Assembly (NCBI RefSeq): GCF_000708205.1
Contig: NW_014575557.1
Location: forward strand, 620,143 to 684,142
Direction: 5' to 3'
From: Mixia osmundae IAM 14324
Taxonomy: Eukaryota > Basidiomycota > Mixiomycetes > Mixiales > Mixiaceae
DNA length: 64,000 nt
Part shown: positions 32,501 through 43,221 of the stretch, piece by piece
Position numbering within the stretch: the first letter of the stretch is position 1
Layout of the letters: every line of letters begins with the position of its first letter
Translations under genes and position numbers: made by a program
The notes under the pieces: generated by a model
Seen by the model: only the letters and a program-made list of their open reading frames with translations
The model's database searches: none
Told to the model about the DNA's origin: nothing

Positions 32501-33446
32501 GACAAAGCAGCGCGATTACACCGACGTCGATGCCGTCGAAGCCGTCCGCGTTCGCGAGATCAAGGGATCCGTCAATCGCGCGTATTACGGCCCCGTCAGG
32601 GTCACTTCGGTGGTCTATGGCTACTTCAAAGTGGACAAGCGCAACAACATCCTCGATGTCGTCGATCTGGATACTCCTCCCTTTGTTCGCGATACCAATG
32701 GCGTTTGGGTTGACGTCCCTCGATCTTGCCTTGAGATTCTCACCGAGAAGAATCTGCACATTGCCGGCGCCATACACGCTGCCGAACACGCGTTGATGGG
32801 TCTGACGCCACTCTTCGTAATGAGCGTAGCTGGCGACATTCGCACAGAGTGCAAAGTGCCGGAGAAAGAGTTTCTGAATAAAGCTTCCAAACGAAAGCGG
32901 CCAGCAAGGTGCGTTCATCGTGCCAATACAGAGCTCTGCTGATCTCAAAGACAGACTAACAATCTACGATGCATCCGGCAAAAGCGGAGGAGTATGTGCA
33001 AAGGTGTTTGACCACATCAATCGGTTACTTGCAATGGCCGCCGATACGATCGTCAATTGCAAGTGCATAGAAGGATGCCCGTCTTGTATGTGCCTCGTTG
33101 CTCCAATTTATCGCGAGACTGAATCATCCCAGGCGTTGCGAGCGCTAGTTGTTCGCAAGGCAATATTGTCGTGTCAAAGCTCGGCGCTTTGATCTGCCTG
33201 CAGAGTATCTTAGGCCGACATATCGACGTTGACAGCATTCCTGTCTTCCCACCGATGCCACAGAGCATGGCAGAGACAATCGAAGCTCAAGGACCTGTCA
33301 AACTATCCTCGACCGCTGTCATACTGACAGCCAACGGAACGCCGAAGCCACGCGAGGAGCTGAGGCAAGCACAGGGCTTCTTCGATCTAGATGAGAATGA
33401 TACGCCTGATCTGTTAGCGGGACGAGGTGGATTTTTGCAAGACTGA
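29556..33446 (+). CDS. HRQ1: RecQ4-like DEAH helicase Hrq1
   Basis: 3'-5' DNA helicase for interstrand crosslink repair and telomere upkeep. Six exons: 29556-31046, 31098-31260, 31314-31450, 31500-32908, 32955-33085, 33133-33446 (1214 residues). Seen: YSHQAEAINHLINGSHVIVS, Walker A STSSGKSLIYQVP (~435), a DELH box (VVVDELHMYNGLFG) assembled across an intron, VSCSATVSNPAEHM, IATTALELGIDIG, QQAGRAGRR, and the Hrq1 C-terminal Cys cluster CKCIEGCPSC...CSQGNIV (~1100), rebuilt by the last splice. The N-terminal ~400 residues are less conserved, with a basic region (GRPPKKSKT). Converges with the TAPT1-family gene, 27 bp between stops. Confidence 0.95.
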
Positions 33447-33473
33447 GGCAACAACACTTGTACTTCTCTTGTA

Positions 33474-35814
33474 TCAATACAGTCGAGATCGCAGCATGGT
33501 CCACCTATCGACATTGTCCATAGGCGTTGCTTGGACTGCTGACCGCAATGCTTGAGGTTTGCCAGGGGCATCATAGTCCCCGTTCCGAATGAGTGCATTC
33601 ACCTCTGCTTCCTTGGCACGTTCTGTCTCGTTGACGCCGATCGCGGGTCGGTTGCGGTCATTCAGTTGATCTTCTTGTTGCCGCTCATTCATCGTCGCAT
33701 AGCGCGATGCAGCATAAGCGCGGAGGTTGATGCCTATCAGGAGCTTCAGGGACACAAGGGCTGCCCATACGATGACCGCGACCGCGATTTGTGCTGCCCA
33801 TGTGACGATCGTTGCCTGCCAATTCAGCGCGAGTGAGGATAGTCGTCCCTTGGCGACTTTCGATACGCGAGGCGAGCATTCGTCGATATGAGAGCTATCT
33901 GACAGCATGTCGAAGACTTGGAAGAGCACTCGAATGACCAGACATCCAAGTGGTATCGAAGCAAATCCCAACCGTCTTGCTACAGCAGGCGATTGATCGA
34001 CAAAGGGTTTGGATGACGATCCGCCCGAGATGAGATCTTTGCAAAAGATGTCGATGAAGCGACCGTACACTGCAGGTCTGATGTGATTGAATTTGGTGAT
34101 GAAAGCATGCTTGAGCCAGTCGACGATCATCTCGGACATCAAGACGATGACGGCGGGCGAGAAGATAGTCTGCAAGACCGACATGGACGGAATGATCGAG
34201 ATGGGTATGTAAGACGTCGGCAGCATGGAGAAGGTCGACCCTGATATCTCTATGAGGTTTCGGAGCGCAATAATGAACAGCAAGAGAGCGAGCTGGAATC
34301 GCTCGACAATGTCTGTCTCGCTCATGAGCCAGTCTCGAGCCAGACGGAAAGCCGAGATACTGACCTGCACAGGTCATCTGGAAGAGATTCTCCTTTTCGA
34401 ACTTCTTGAAGACGGCACCCTTAATTTCGACGAACTGATTGGAGAGCAGCAGCGTAAGCAAAGCGTTTGAGTATGAATTGATGGCGACATTGAGCGTCAC
34501 AAGCTGATAGAACAGAACAAGGGTATGTGCCACTGCCTGCTGCGTCAGCGTCACTCTGCGCGACAATAAAAGGACGTACGGTTGTAGATGATGCTCAGAC
34601 CAAAGAGGAATGCAGGGCGGACGTGAGGTTGACTTCCGTCTTGCCGTCGCCCCAAGGTCGATCGCGACAAGAGTGAGTCGAGCAGGTCTTGACCAAAGGA
34701 GCAACACAATCGATCCGCAATCTGGTGCAGATCAACCATGCTGGCACCTGATAAGAAAGACGGTGCTTACCTCCAAAACGTTGAAGATGACATACAATTT
34801 GATCGTCTCTTGGCCGCGTACGCTGTGATACATCTGACTGGCATCCGTGAAGCGATTGAGGAAGATACAAGTGACTAGCACGAGGATGCCTTTGACTAGA
34901 TCGCATTTGTGCGAGACTGATAGCTTCTTGCGTTTGGTGCTGAACAGGTTGCTTGGCTCTCGAAGGAGATGTGCCAGTGCTACGCCAAACCGGAGCGGCA
35001 GGATCGTGAATGTGTACAGGAACGAATCCAAGCAGATGACGATGCCGAACAGAATGATCTGCTCGATCAGTCAGGCTGCGCACCGAGCATCAGAACGAGG
35101 GTGGAGACCTTTTCGACTTCCATCGGGACGCTGAGGAAATTGCTAACACGCTCCGACTTGACCTCTTGTGTACCATCCAGCTCTGTAGCTGACATTTCCT
35201 CTCGCAAATAGTCCCACAGAGAGTAGGGCAACTGTCGTGAGGGCGTCAATATGAGATCAAGAAGTCGTACGAGTCACCCTTCGAACCTGTTGTAGCCTGC
35301 CCGAGGCAATCCTGAATCCATTGGCCTTTTGCACGCCGTTGCCATTCAGTACAGGCGAAGCAAGTTCCTGAGATTGGGACATGAGCGGTGTCATGGAGCC
35401 TGAAAGGGGCGTGTTGGGTCTGCTCGTTCCTCTCGAGGAGCTGGTTGCTCCAGGACTGGGTGACCTTGCGAGCAACGAATCTGCGTGATCATGGGGCGGT
35501 GAACTGAGCTCTGGCAGCCAAGACGATGAGAGGAGAGGTGCAGAAGCTGTGCGAGCGGGTAGGCGTCGAGCGAGAAGTCCAGAGGGCAGACCATGGTTGA
35601 GGATCATGGTCTCTTCCTCGCTACTGCTCGTATCGTTCAAGCCGGGCGAAGGCGTCCTCTCTGGCGTAGGCGGCGAAGCACCGAGGCCATGCCAGTCTCG
35701 CATGTCTGCATTGCCTCTCTTGTCTACGTCATCTCGGCCATCCATCCCATCAATCAACTCGAGCTCGTCAGACGTCTGACACGCGTTCAATGGATGAATG
35801 CTCAATGGCGGCAA
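33474..35814 (-). CDS. TAPT1/EMP65 family ER membrane protein (DUF747)
   Basis: Multi-spanning membrane protein; the yeast relative Emp65 works with Slp1 in protecting folding proteins in the ER, and human TAPT1 has a role in cilia. Exons on the complement: 35278-35814, 35109-35231, 34771-35058, 34580-34721, 34365-34532, 33474-34312 (698 residues). The N-terminal ~180 residues are Ser/Pro-rich. The family core begins LWDYLREEMSATELDG and continues KSERVSNFLSVPMEVEK, CLDSFLYTFTILPLRF, LYVIFNVLEIADRLC, FYQLVTLNVAINSYSNALL, FVEIKGAVFKKFEKENLFQM and VDWLKHAFITKFNHI. All five splice junctions were fixed by this conservation. A charged tail follows the last span. Confident of the family, not of the role here. 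Confidence 0.92.
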
Positions 35815-35893
35815 GCGCTGGCAATGCGACTTTGCCGTGGCAAAATGACGTAGATCAGACCAACAACAGCTCGTCAGTACGAATAGGCTGGCG

Positions 35894-37404
35894 TCACAGC
35901 GGGTTCTCCGTGCGATAGGTCAGCAAGGTCGACCGCAAAGGCTCGAGCTCGGCGTGCAGCTCTTTGAACTCGAGCATGGCCGAATCAAAGTCGGATTGAG
36001 ACATCGCGAGTCCCTTGCCTTGCTCTATCGACTGGGCTTCGGCTTCTAGCCTCGCTCTGATGGCGGTATACCTCTTGTAGCTACGTTGGAAATAGGCTTG
36101 GTATTTGGTGTACTGATCTTCACTGGCTACGCTGATTTGAGGCGAGGCTTTCGTGTTGTCTGAAGACAGGCTCGCCAGAGCTTCGACTTTTCTGCGCGTG
36201 GATCGATCTCCCGGCTCTTCAGGCGAGCTCTGGTCATCAGGCTGAGCAGTGTCCTTCTTTCGCTTGGCAGTAAAGGGACGTGCGATTCTCGCGCCGCCTG
36301 CAGTCCGCGAAGTCGTCATGGGACGCGTCGGCGGTTCTGCAGCAGGTGTGGTCGCTCTCGTCAGCAGAGCAGGCAGAGCTTGTGGAGGCGTAGGCTGCAA
36401 TCTAGCTGTAGTCTTGGCCATCTCGTCCTCCTCGGACTCTGCGCTACTCGTCCTTTCCAACTTATTCGATCGTCTCGGCGTTGGCAGGGGCGAATGAGAC
36501 CGTGATGAACTGGACGAGGCGGTCTTGAGTGCTCTCTTGACACTGTGACGACGATCTGTCCTCTCCTTGTCGTGCGCTCTGATGGACTGAGCAGTCAGAG
36601 GTGAAGTCAGATCGAGTTGCGGTATCCCCAAGCCTATCGTGCTCGTCGACTTGGAGGGCGTGTACTCTTGCTTGCTCGGGGTACGGACAGCTCCAGAGAG
36701 TGGAGATTTAGGTATGACGCTCTGCCTGCCTCTGAGCAGAGGAGAAGAAGGCAGCGAACTCGTTCCTCTCGACTTTCTCTTTCCTGTCCGTCCGATCAAT
36801 CAATCAATCAGACGCTGCTTGATCATCAAGGGCGACAACAACGGACCAGAGCCGAGCGATCGAGTAAGAGACGTCGATCTCTTCTTTCCGTTGACAAGCA
36901 GGGGCGCTTGAGGGAGGAGTACAGTCTGTCTTGCCAACTTGTCCCGTTCGCTAGCGAGTGTCTTGGCTCTCAGTCGTTCGCTCTGCTCCTCGGTCAGATC
37001 GTTCGTGCTTGCACGCTTGCTGGGAGCAGCTTCGGAAGCCGGAGTGAGGACGAGCTGATCTAGCCGAATGAGTTCGCTGGTAGAGGAGTCGAGTCGGTAC
37101 AAACTCCTGTCGCCTTGCTTGCCCGCTTCAAATGTCCATGACTTGCCCGTGCTTCCGCCAAGCACCTCCGAACTCACCATGTCAGTCATCATCGTGCAAG
37201 CTGACACTGCACACCCACCCACTCCTCCGGCGAATCTGACGACCAAGTCAATGACAATGCGGCATGCTGTCTTGCTTGACGGACGAGTTGGTCGATCGTC
37301 GTCGAGGGTAGCACGCCCAGTCTGATGACCTCTGGCCTGCTTGGTGGCTTGGCACTGGACGAAGCAGTGCCCGTGTGGCCATTGCGCTGCCTACCCACCG
37401 CCAT
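35894..37404 (-). CDS. ELL: RNA polymerase II elongation factor ELL-like
   Basis: Exons on the complement: 37219-37404, 36847-37165, 35894-36783 (464 residues). The N-terminal ~110 residues resemble the ELL N-domain (PEVIRLGVLPSTTIDQLV, then TGKSWTFEAGKQGDRSLYRL and ELIRLDQLVL). A long Ser/Arg/Pro linker follows. The C-terminal ~75 residues (YTKYQAYFQRSYKRYTAIRA, then FDSAMLEFKELHAELEPL) match the occludin/ELL helical hairpin in layout. ELL proteins raise the elongation rate of RNA polymerase II in the nucleus. The first splice (donor GTGGGT at 37218) is the weakest part of the model. Intron 2 contains a short ATCA repeat. Confidence 0.55.
36795..36810. repeat. (ATCA)4 microsatellite in ELL intron 2
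   Basis: Four perfect copies next to the intron acceptor. Read on the gene strand it is (TGAT)4, so it supplies several TGAT branch-like motifs close to the 3' splice site. Confidence 0.7.
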
Positions 37405-37700
37405 GGCCTCCCGTCACTCGTTGGGTTGCGCCGACTCGACTCGAGGCCCGTGCGCATCCGCTTCAAGGCGCAGGGACTGGGAGTGATGGAGATTGAATGT
37501 CGGTGCTATTGCTCGGGGGTGTTCGCCGGTGTGTCGTGCTCATTTGGTGCCATGTCGGTGGTGCTGTGAACGGACAGACTAGGGTGATCGTGATGATCGA
37601 CGACGGCTGTCGTTGTAATTATAAAACGCGTGACAAGATCAAGGATGACCGACACGATCACGTCATGGACAGACAGCGTACAACACGGCACTCAGTGTGA

Positions 37701-38731
37701 TCACTCGGTCAGGCCAGTCCGCAAGAGCATGATCTCGTCGCGGAGAGCGGCAGAGTCTGCCTCGTGCAGCTGTCTGAGCGCCTCGTTCTCCTTCTTGACC
37801 GCCGAGAGAGCATTCTCTGCTTCCATGACGCGAGCGAGCAGGATCTCGTTTGTCTTCCTGGCGGTACTGACCTGAGACACCAGAGACGCTACTGTCTCTT
37901 CTGACGCCAGACCGTTAGCGACAGGCGTCTCTGACTCTGCCTGTGCCTGACGCTCTTTCTCGTCGACGATTCGTTCCCTCTCGTCCAGCTCATAGATCGA
38001 TCTCTGGACTTCCGTGAGCAGATCCGATCGACGGATCAGCTGGCGAACATAGTCCTCCCGACGATCTCTGAATGCCTTCTGCGCTGCTCGGTTCTGTTCC
38101 GCTCGTCGCTGGTCCCTGATCGTCTTAGAGAGGGGTTTGCCGTTCTCGTCCAGATGATCCAGTTCGGCTGCGTGTTGTAGCGCGAGATCGTATTCTTCCG
38201 AATCTCTCTTTGCGTTCGTCGAGCCCCGCTTACGTCCTCGCTGGGCAAGAGGAACACTGGGGTGAGGAGGAAAGGCAGCGACACGTCTTGCTAGCGAGCT
38301 CGTGAGCATGCTCGTATCGATGTCCGCCAGCGGATCCACGAGGGGTGACTCTCGATGCCTCGTGCTCGATGACTGTGCACCGCCAAACACTTCGTCGTGC
38401 ATGTAGTCTTGCGACTCTGAGCGCATGGGATCGCCTTGGACGGGAACATCCATGCCATGCTCGTGTTGGTTGGTCAGGAACATGTTCGCGCTCTCTGCAT
38501 GACAAGGGTAAGGCCCAAGCGTACAATGCACACACGTGCTTGCTTGCCCATTGGATCTTGAGCGAGTTGATGGTGATGATGGCCTCGAGCGAGAGAGGCG
38601 ACTTGTTGCAGTCCATCGGAGCCAACAGCCAAGCTGCTCGGGCCCGCATGGTCAGCGATATGTCGACGCTTGCTCGGTCGATTTGTCCCTTCCGCGTCGA
38701 GTGCGACGACGGTGCCCGCGAGATCGAACAT
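37701..38731 (-). CDS. bZIP transcription factor, YAP/AP-1 type
   Basis: Nuclear bZIP factor. Exons on the complement 38548-38731 and 37701-38494 give 325 residues; alternatively a single exon from the ATG at 38483. The basic region RRAEQNRAAQKAFRDRRE (~205) carries the fungal YAP signature (QNRAAQxAFRxR), and heptad leucines follow in LIRRSDLLTEVQRSIYELDE and later coiled segments. I see no C-terminal cysteine-rich redox domain, so it is unlikely to be a Yap1-style peroxide sensor. The proposed intron (38495-38547) is GC-AG with donor GCAAGC and keeps frame; the N-terminal exon is Gly/Ser/His-rich and contains RPSKRR. Divergent from UCH37 (164 bp). Confidence 0.75.
38495..38547 (-). other. 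Candidate GC-AG intron (bZIP gene)
   Basis: Donor GCAAGC as in ARP5, acceptor ATGCAG; 53 nt. Joins an upstream open frame to the bZIP frame; it depends on the upstream exon being real. Confidence 0.45.
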
Positions 38732-38895
38732 GACAGCAGCTGCCCCTGCAATATTCTTGGTAAGGCTTCGAGCGACCGGTGCAAAGGTTTGTAAGCAAGG
38801 CGATCTGTCAGATGAAATCATTCGAATTCTCTGCCGGCAGGTTGTCGTGCCCCTTCTGCTGAGCGCTCAGCGTACAGCACCGTACTCTCTCCATC

Positions 38896-40208
38896 ATGTC
38901 GGCAGGCTGGTCTCTCACCGAATCGGATCCAAGCGTATTCAGTGCAATATTATGGGAGCTCGGCGTCAAAGGTGTCGAGGTAGAGGAGTTATACGGCTTA
39001 GACGCAGCTCTGCTCGAAGACCTACAGTCCGCGCTTTCCTTTCGCTACGCACTTCATCCTCATAAGCGCTATACAGACCCCAAGCCTTCATCTTCCTGTT
39101 CAAATATCTTGGAGGCGAGCGAGCACCGGCGCGGGCAGGGCGGCAAGACACCAATTTTCGGGGCTACTTTGCCCATCAAGTGATCGAGTTTGTCAACTTG
39201 GTCTTACGTATTGGCCTGGCTGATGCTCTCGAAAGAAATGCTTGCGGTACCCTGGCGATACTCAATGCTACGATGAACTTGAACTTGACACAGCTCGGTC
39301 CAGAGCTGAGCAATCTGAAGGATTTCTCATCCCGTCAGTCCAGCGCGTCATCAGCTTGCGTTGCTTGCTCAACGAGGATAGCAGAGCTTGACCCACAGAC
39401 CAAAGGCGAAGTGCTCACGAACAGCGAAGTGCTGAGACAAGGTGGGGCGTCTGTGAAGACCACTTTGCTCTCGCTTACTGACAGAACAGTGCACAACTCA
39501 TTTGCGCGATCGGATCCTTTCCAGCTGGACGAGGCGCGGCCGGCGACAGAGGACGACGATGTGTATCATTTCATAGTCTACCTACCCATCGATGGTCATC
39601 TGTAAGCAGGCTTTGCATGACAAGATGCACCCTGCTGACTGGCGCTCCAGATATGAGCTTGACGGGTTGCAGCCCTGGCCGCTCGATCACGGCGCAGTCG
39701 ATGCCTCAAGGTGGACCGACAAGGCCAAAGAGGTCATCCAAGCTCGTATTGCCACAGTGAGCTCTATTGACTTCTCCTCGAGCTTGGCCTCACTATAAGC
39801 CAGTATCCCGCAAATGAGCTCCATTTCAACCTGATGGCGATCTGCGAAGACCGCCTTGCTAATCTACAGTCGCGTATAGATGCATTGCAGGCAGTACAAG
39901 GCAGCGCAGTCGATACGTCACGATCAGACGCTTCGCTTGATCTCGCACACTTGCAGAGTCAGCTGTCCGATGAGCAAGCAAAGAGACAACGATGGGCAGT
40001 ACGTTGTCTCGTGTACTGCTCAGAGGGCCTCTGATCGACTTTGGCACAGTTTGACAATGCGCTACGAAGGCACAATCATGTTGGGCTCGTTCACGCTTTG
40101 TTGGAACAGCTCGCGAAAGCAGGACAGCTTAGCGCAGAAATCGAGCAGGCTAAAGCGAAAGCAAACGAGCAAAGAGAGCGGCGAAGAGCAGCGCAGAAAG
40201 CCTCATAG
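38896..40208 (+). CDS. UCH2: Ubiquitin C-terminal hydrolase UCH37/UCHL5 type
   Basis: Cysteine deubiquitinase of the C12 family; relatives bind the 26S proteasome and trim ubiquitin chains. Eight exons: 38896-39026, 39077-39187, 39236-39333, 39385-39441, 39490-39601, 39651-39756, 39804-39998, 40050-40208 (322 residues; human UCH37 has 329). Start GWSLTESDPSVFS is typical. Oxyanion Gln ~78 and catalytic Cys ~84 lie in HQVIENACGTLA, the catalytic His in DVYHFIVYLP, and the Asp in LYELDGLQPWPLDHG. The C-terminal UCH37 extension (FDNALRRHNHVGLVHALL) ends basic (ERRRAAQKAS). The symbol follows the S. pombe homologue. Every junction keeps frame and restores family sequence. Confidence 0.95.
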
Positions 40209-40240
40209 ATACCAAACGATCATGATGTAATAGTACAGAA

Positions 40241-43078
40241 CTAGTGCTGCTCGCCGTAGGCGCGGTACTTGGATCGCAATTGCTCCTCTAGTTTCGCTTG
40301 TTGCTCAGATATATCCACGTCTCCCCGTTCAGACATTCTTCTTAGCTTCCCCAGAGCTTTGGCACTGGGCTCGACGGGGTCGACAGGTGTATCCGTCTCG
40401 TCTGTCCCGTTCGATAGCTGCGACCGAATCGTGGAGCTACGGGAAGGCGCAAGGACGGGCGAAGAGACGAAAGGATTACTGCCCACCCGGCGAGAAGTAG
40501 GGGTATCCGTGATCAGAGGCGGCAGCGAATCTTCTTGTTCCGAATGGCCGAGCTGCATCGGCTCAGAGGAGAGTGCATGCGTTTCTCCTGCATACATAGC
40601 CGAGGGGACCTTCTCAGGCGGATAGCCAGAGTCGAAAGCGCTCTCGGGGGTCGGCGTACCCGCCGCGACGGGAGGCTTCGGCAGCGATCTCGATCGGGCT
40701 CGCGCCGTCGGATCTGACATTCGCTGGAAAGGATTCGTTGGCAGAGGCGATCGAGCGGGCGCAGGTGCCGGTTCGGGCAGCGTTTCTTGAGCAAGCGAGT
40801 AGCCATTTTCGTGCGACGTTTCATGAGGAACGGGTGAATTTGAGCGAGATGAGCCTGCAACAGGTTGATTGCCCACGGAGAGATAGTTCATGCCGTCTAG
40901 ATCTTGATCGTACTGGGCACGATCCATCTTCGTTTCGACTTTGCTGCGCTCTTCGACAATACGTTGTTCCTCTAGAGCCCTCTTCTCGCGCTCCATGTCT
41001 TCGTACAGCCTGAATGCTTCCACAATCTCGCTGTTCGCAGAGAGCAGAAGATCGAGCAGCTTCTCCTCGTGCGTCTCCTCCGCACCTGGCGCGTTCATCG
41101 CAGCAGCAGCAGTGTCTGCAAAGGGATTACTAGCTGCGAGAGCTTCATCCTGAGTTGCGGACGCAGCGTGGTCGCGTAGATGCTGTGCCTGTGCAGCCGA
41201 ACGAGCTCGGTCTGCTTCTGATGTCGCCCAGGGTATAGCATCGATGAACATGAATTGCCTCTGTTGGCACTGAGCATAGAACTCATTGATGAGCTCATTC
41301 GAGTCCATGTCTTCGGGTTGGGTGAATTGCAGCGTCTCTTGCAGCATTCTTGCAGAATGAAGAGCGACTTCGGCCTCTTTCTTGAGATTCTTGGTGTGGT
41401 ATTCGCCAGAAGGGGACGACTGGAAGCCTGCAGCGGCCTGTTCGCGTTTCGATCGACGAGTGGTCTCGAGAATGGGCGGGTCAAAGGTGGCATCGTCTGG
41501 GTCGAGAGGAGCGCCGTTGATGGGATCCTCGAGCTGCTTGACACGGTTGTACAATGCTGTGATGCGTGAAAAGTCCGTGTCGGCTTGGAGCTCGTAGGCC
41601 AGAATGGAAAGCGATTTAGCGAGCAGGGCGCGGACTTCGAGATCCGTCTTGGGCGATTTGATCAGCTTCTCGAGTACGTCGATGGACTTCTTGTTGGTCA
41701 TCTCCACTGTATCATCAGATGAGCCCCCAGCCGGTGTAAGAGGGGGAGAAGGTCCGCACGTTTGAAACGCTCGCCCGAGTTGCGAGTCATGATGGTCATG
41801 ACGCGCACGGCGCGTTGTTGCGTTTCTGGCCGGCCGTGCTCGAGCTCCCTCCGTAGCGCCTTGGCTGCCTCTTTCGAATAAAGCGCAGATACGCTCACTT
41901 GATCGCACAACCGCAATGCGCGACCGTAGTCGATATCCGAATTGGCACCACACAGATACCCTGGCGAGCCGATCAGCCATTGTTCAAGTCACATCCATCG
42001 ACGCACCTATGGTCTCTGTGACCCATGCCTTCTGCTGAGTGGACCTCGAAGGCTTCGCGGGTGCGCCACCGCGCAGATTGCGAGATCCGCGCACGTTGTG
42101 GTGAGCGTAATCGACAGGCTCTCCTCTCTGATACTGCATTTGCATTCTCTGAGCTTCGGTCTGAGCTTCCGAAGTCCGATCTTGACTGTTCGAGCTGGCA
42201 AGGAACGGAGCAGGATCGTAACCGCCCTGTATGATTCTACCCTCGGGTCTCCTCGTCGAGATCCTACGCGAAAGGGCCCCGGCGTCATCTCCATCTGCCG
42301 TAGGATCTTTGGGCTTGGATCTCCCGAACAATCGTCCGGCTAAACCTCTCTCTGTGCCGACAGCGCCAGAAGAAAGCGGAGCAGACTGACGAGCGGGATT
42401 TCTCGACTGGAGATCTCCATCGTCTTCATCTTCGCTCGTCGGCGCAGGGTAGTTGACTCTGGGATCGGTATAACCTGCCATGGTTGCGGGTGAATGATGA
42501 GGCTGCAGAGCGGTGCCTGTCTGTGGGTAACCTCTCTCGTCATCCTGCCTCGGCCGTGTGCCTACACCCGGTCTGGGCGATTTTGTCCTGCCATTATTGC
42601 TGTACGAAGTAGCCATGAACTGTGCCTGAGGACTTGTGGGCGGGAAGGAGGACAAGTGGGAGCCGGGCAGAGGTGATGCTTGAGCATTGACACCGTTCAG
42701 TCTCGGGTCGCCGGCAGAAGGTGACGGACTGGGGCCTGCAGACCTTCTTCGAGCAGACCAACGTCGGCTGAGTGCACCCCCGAATCCGCCGCCAACGTCT
42801 GCAGGTTCCTGACGAACGTAAGATTGACCGAGCGTATCCTCCTCGGGCTGATATTGCGGGTGATGTGCTCCCTGTGGCTGCGCGGGTCTGGCACCAGAGG
42901 CTCTGCCATCGGAGGGGAGTGGCGAGTGTCTATCGGGCAGGGGCGAGTGTGAACGATCACTGCCCGCTGGATTGTAGCCGGCTAGGTAGCTGGACTCTGC
43001 AGCTCGCGCTTCCTCGGTGGCCACATAGGGCGGATAGTCACTCTGCTGACTCTTCTTGCCTCCGAATAGCCTCTTCAT
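40241..43078 (-). CDS. VHS-GAT domain endocytic/endosomal adaptor with NPF motifs
   Basis: Probable ubiquitin- and clathrin-linked sorting adaptor (Lsb5/TOM1-like). Three exons on the complement: 42007-43078, 41760-41960, 40241-41706 (912 residues). The long N-terminal region starts MKRLFGGKK and is Pro/Ser/Gln-rich. The VHS domain (~345-470) begins QQKAWVTETIGYLCGANSD and continues DYGRALRLCDQVS, QRAVRVMTIMTRNSGERF, LEVRALLAKSLSILAYE. GAT-like helices follow (EEKLLDLLLSANSEIVEAF). Three NPF motifs (SNPFAD, TNPFQR, SNPFVS) would bind EH-domain proteins. The VHS domain is spread over all three exons, so the reading frames on either side, which look like two genes, are one. A through-frame from 41980 is coincidental. 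Confidence 0.85.
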
Positions 43079-43221
43079 ATCGTCTCACGAGCAGCAGCGA
43101 TGAGGGAGGGAGGAGAGTCGCAATCCCTTCCAACACCGCTTGCTTTGGCACGTCTATCGGCTCTTGGCCCGCAACGTGTCAGCAACGTGTCAGATACGTC
43201 AGGTGATGATGCATTTCATCA

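Noticed and set aside
33895-34707. 270-codon frame over the TAPT1-family gene
   Set aside because: Crosses two confirmed introns and shows no family sequence; shadow frame.
41698-41980. Separate gene starting MADRLARVSV upstream of the GAT region
   Set aside because: The VHS sequence lies in another frame of the same DNA and splices to both sides; the through-frame is chance.
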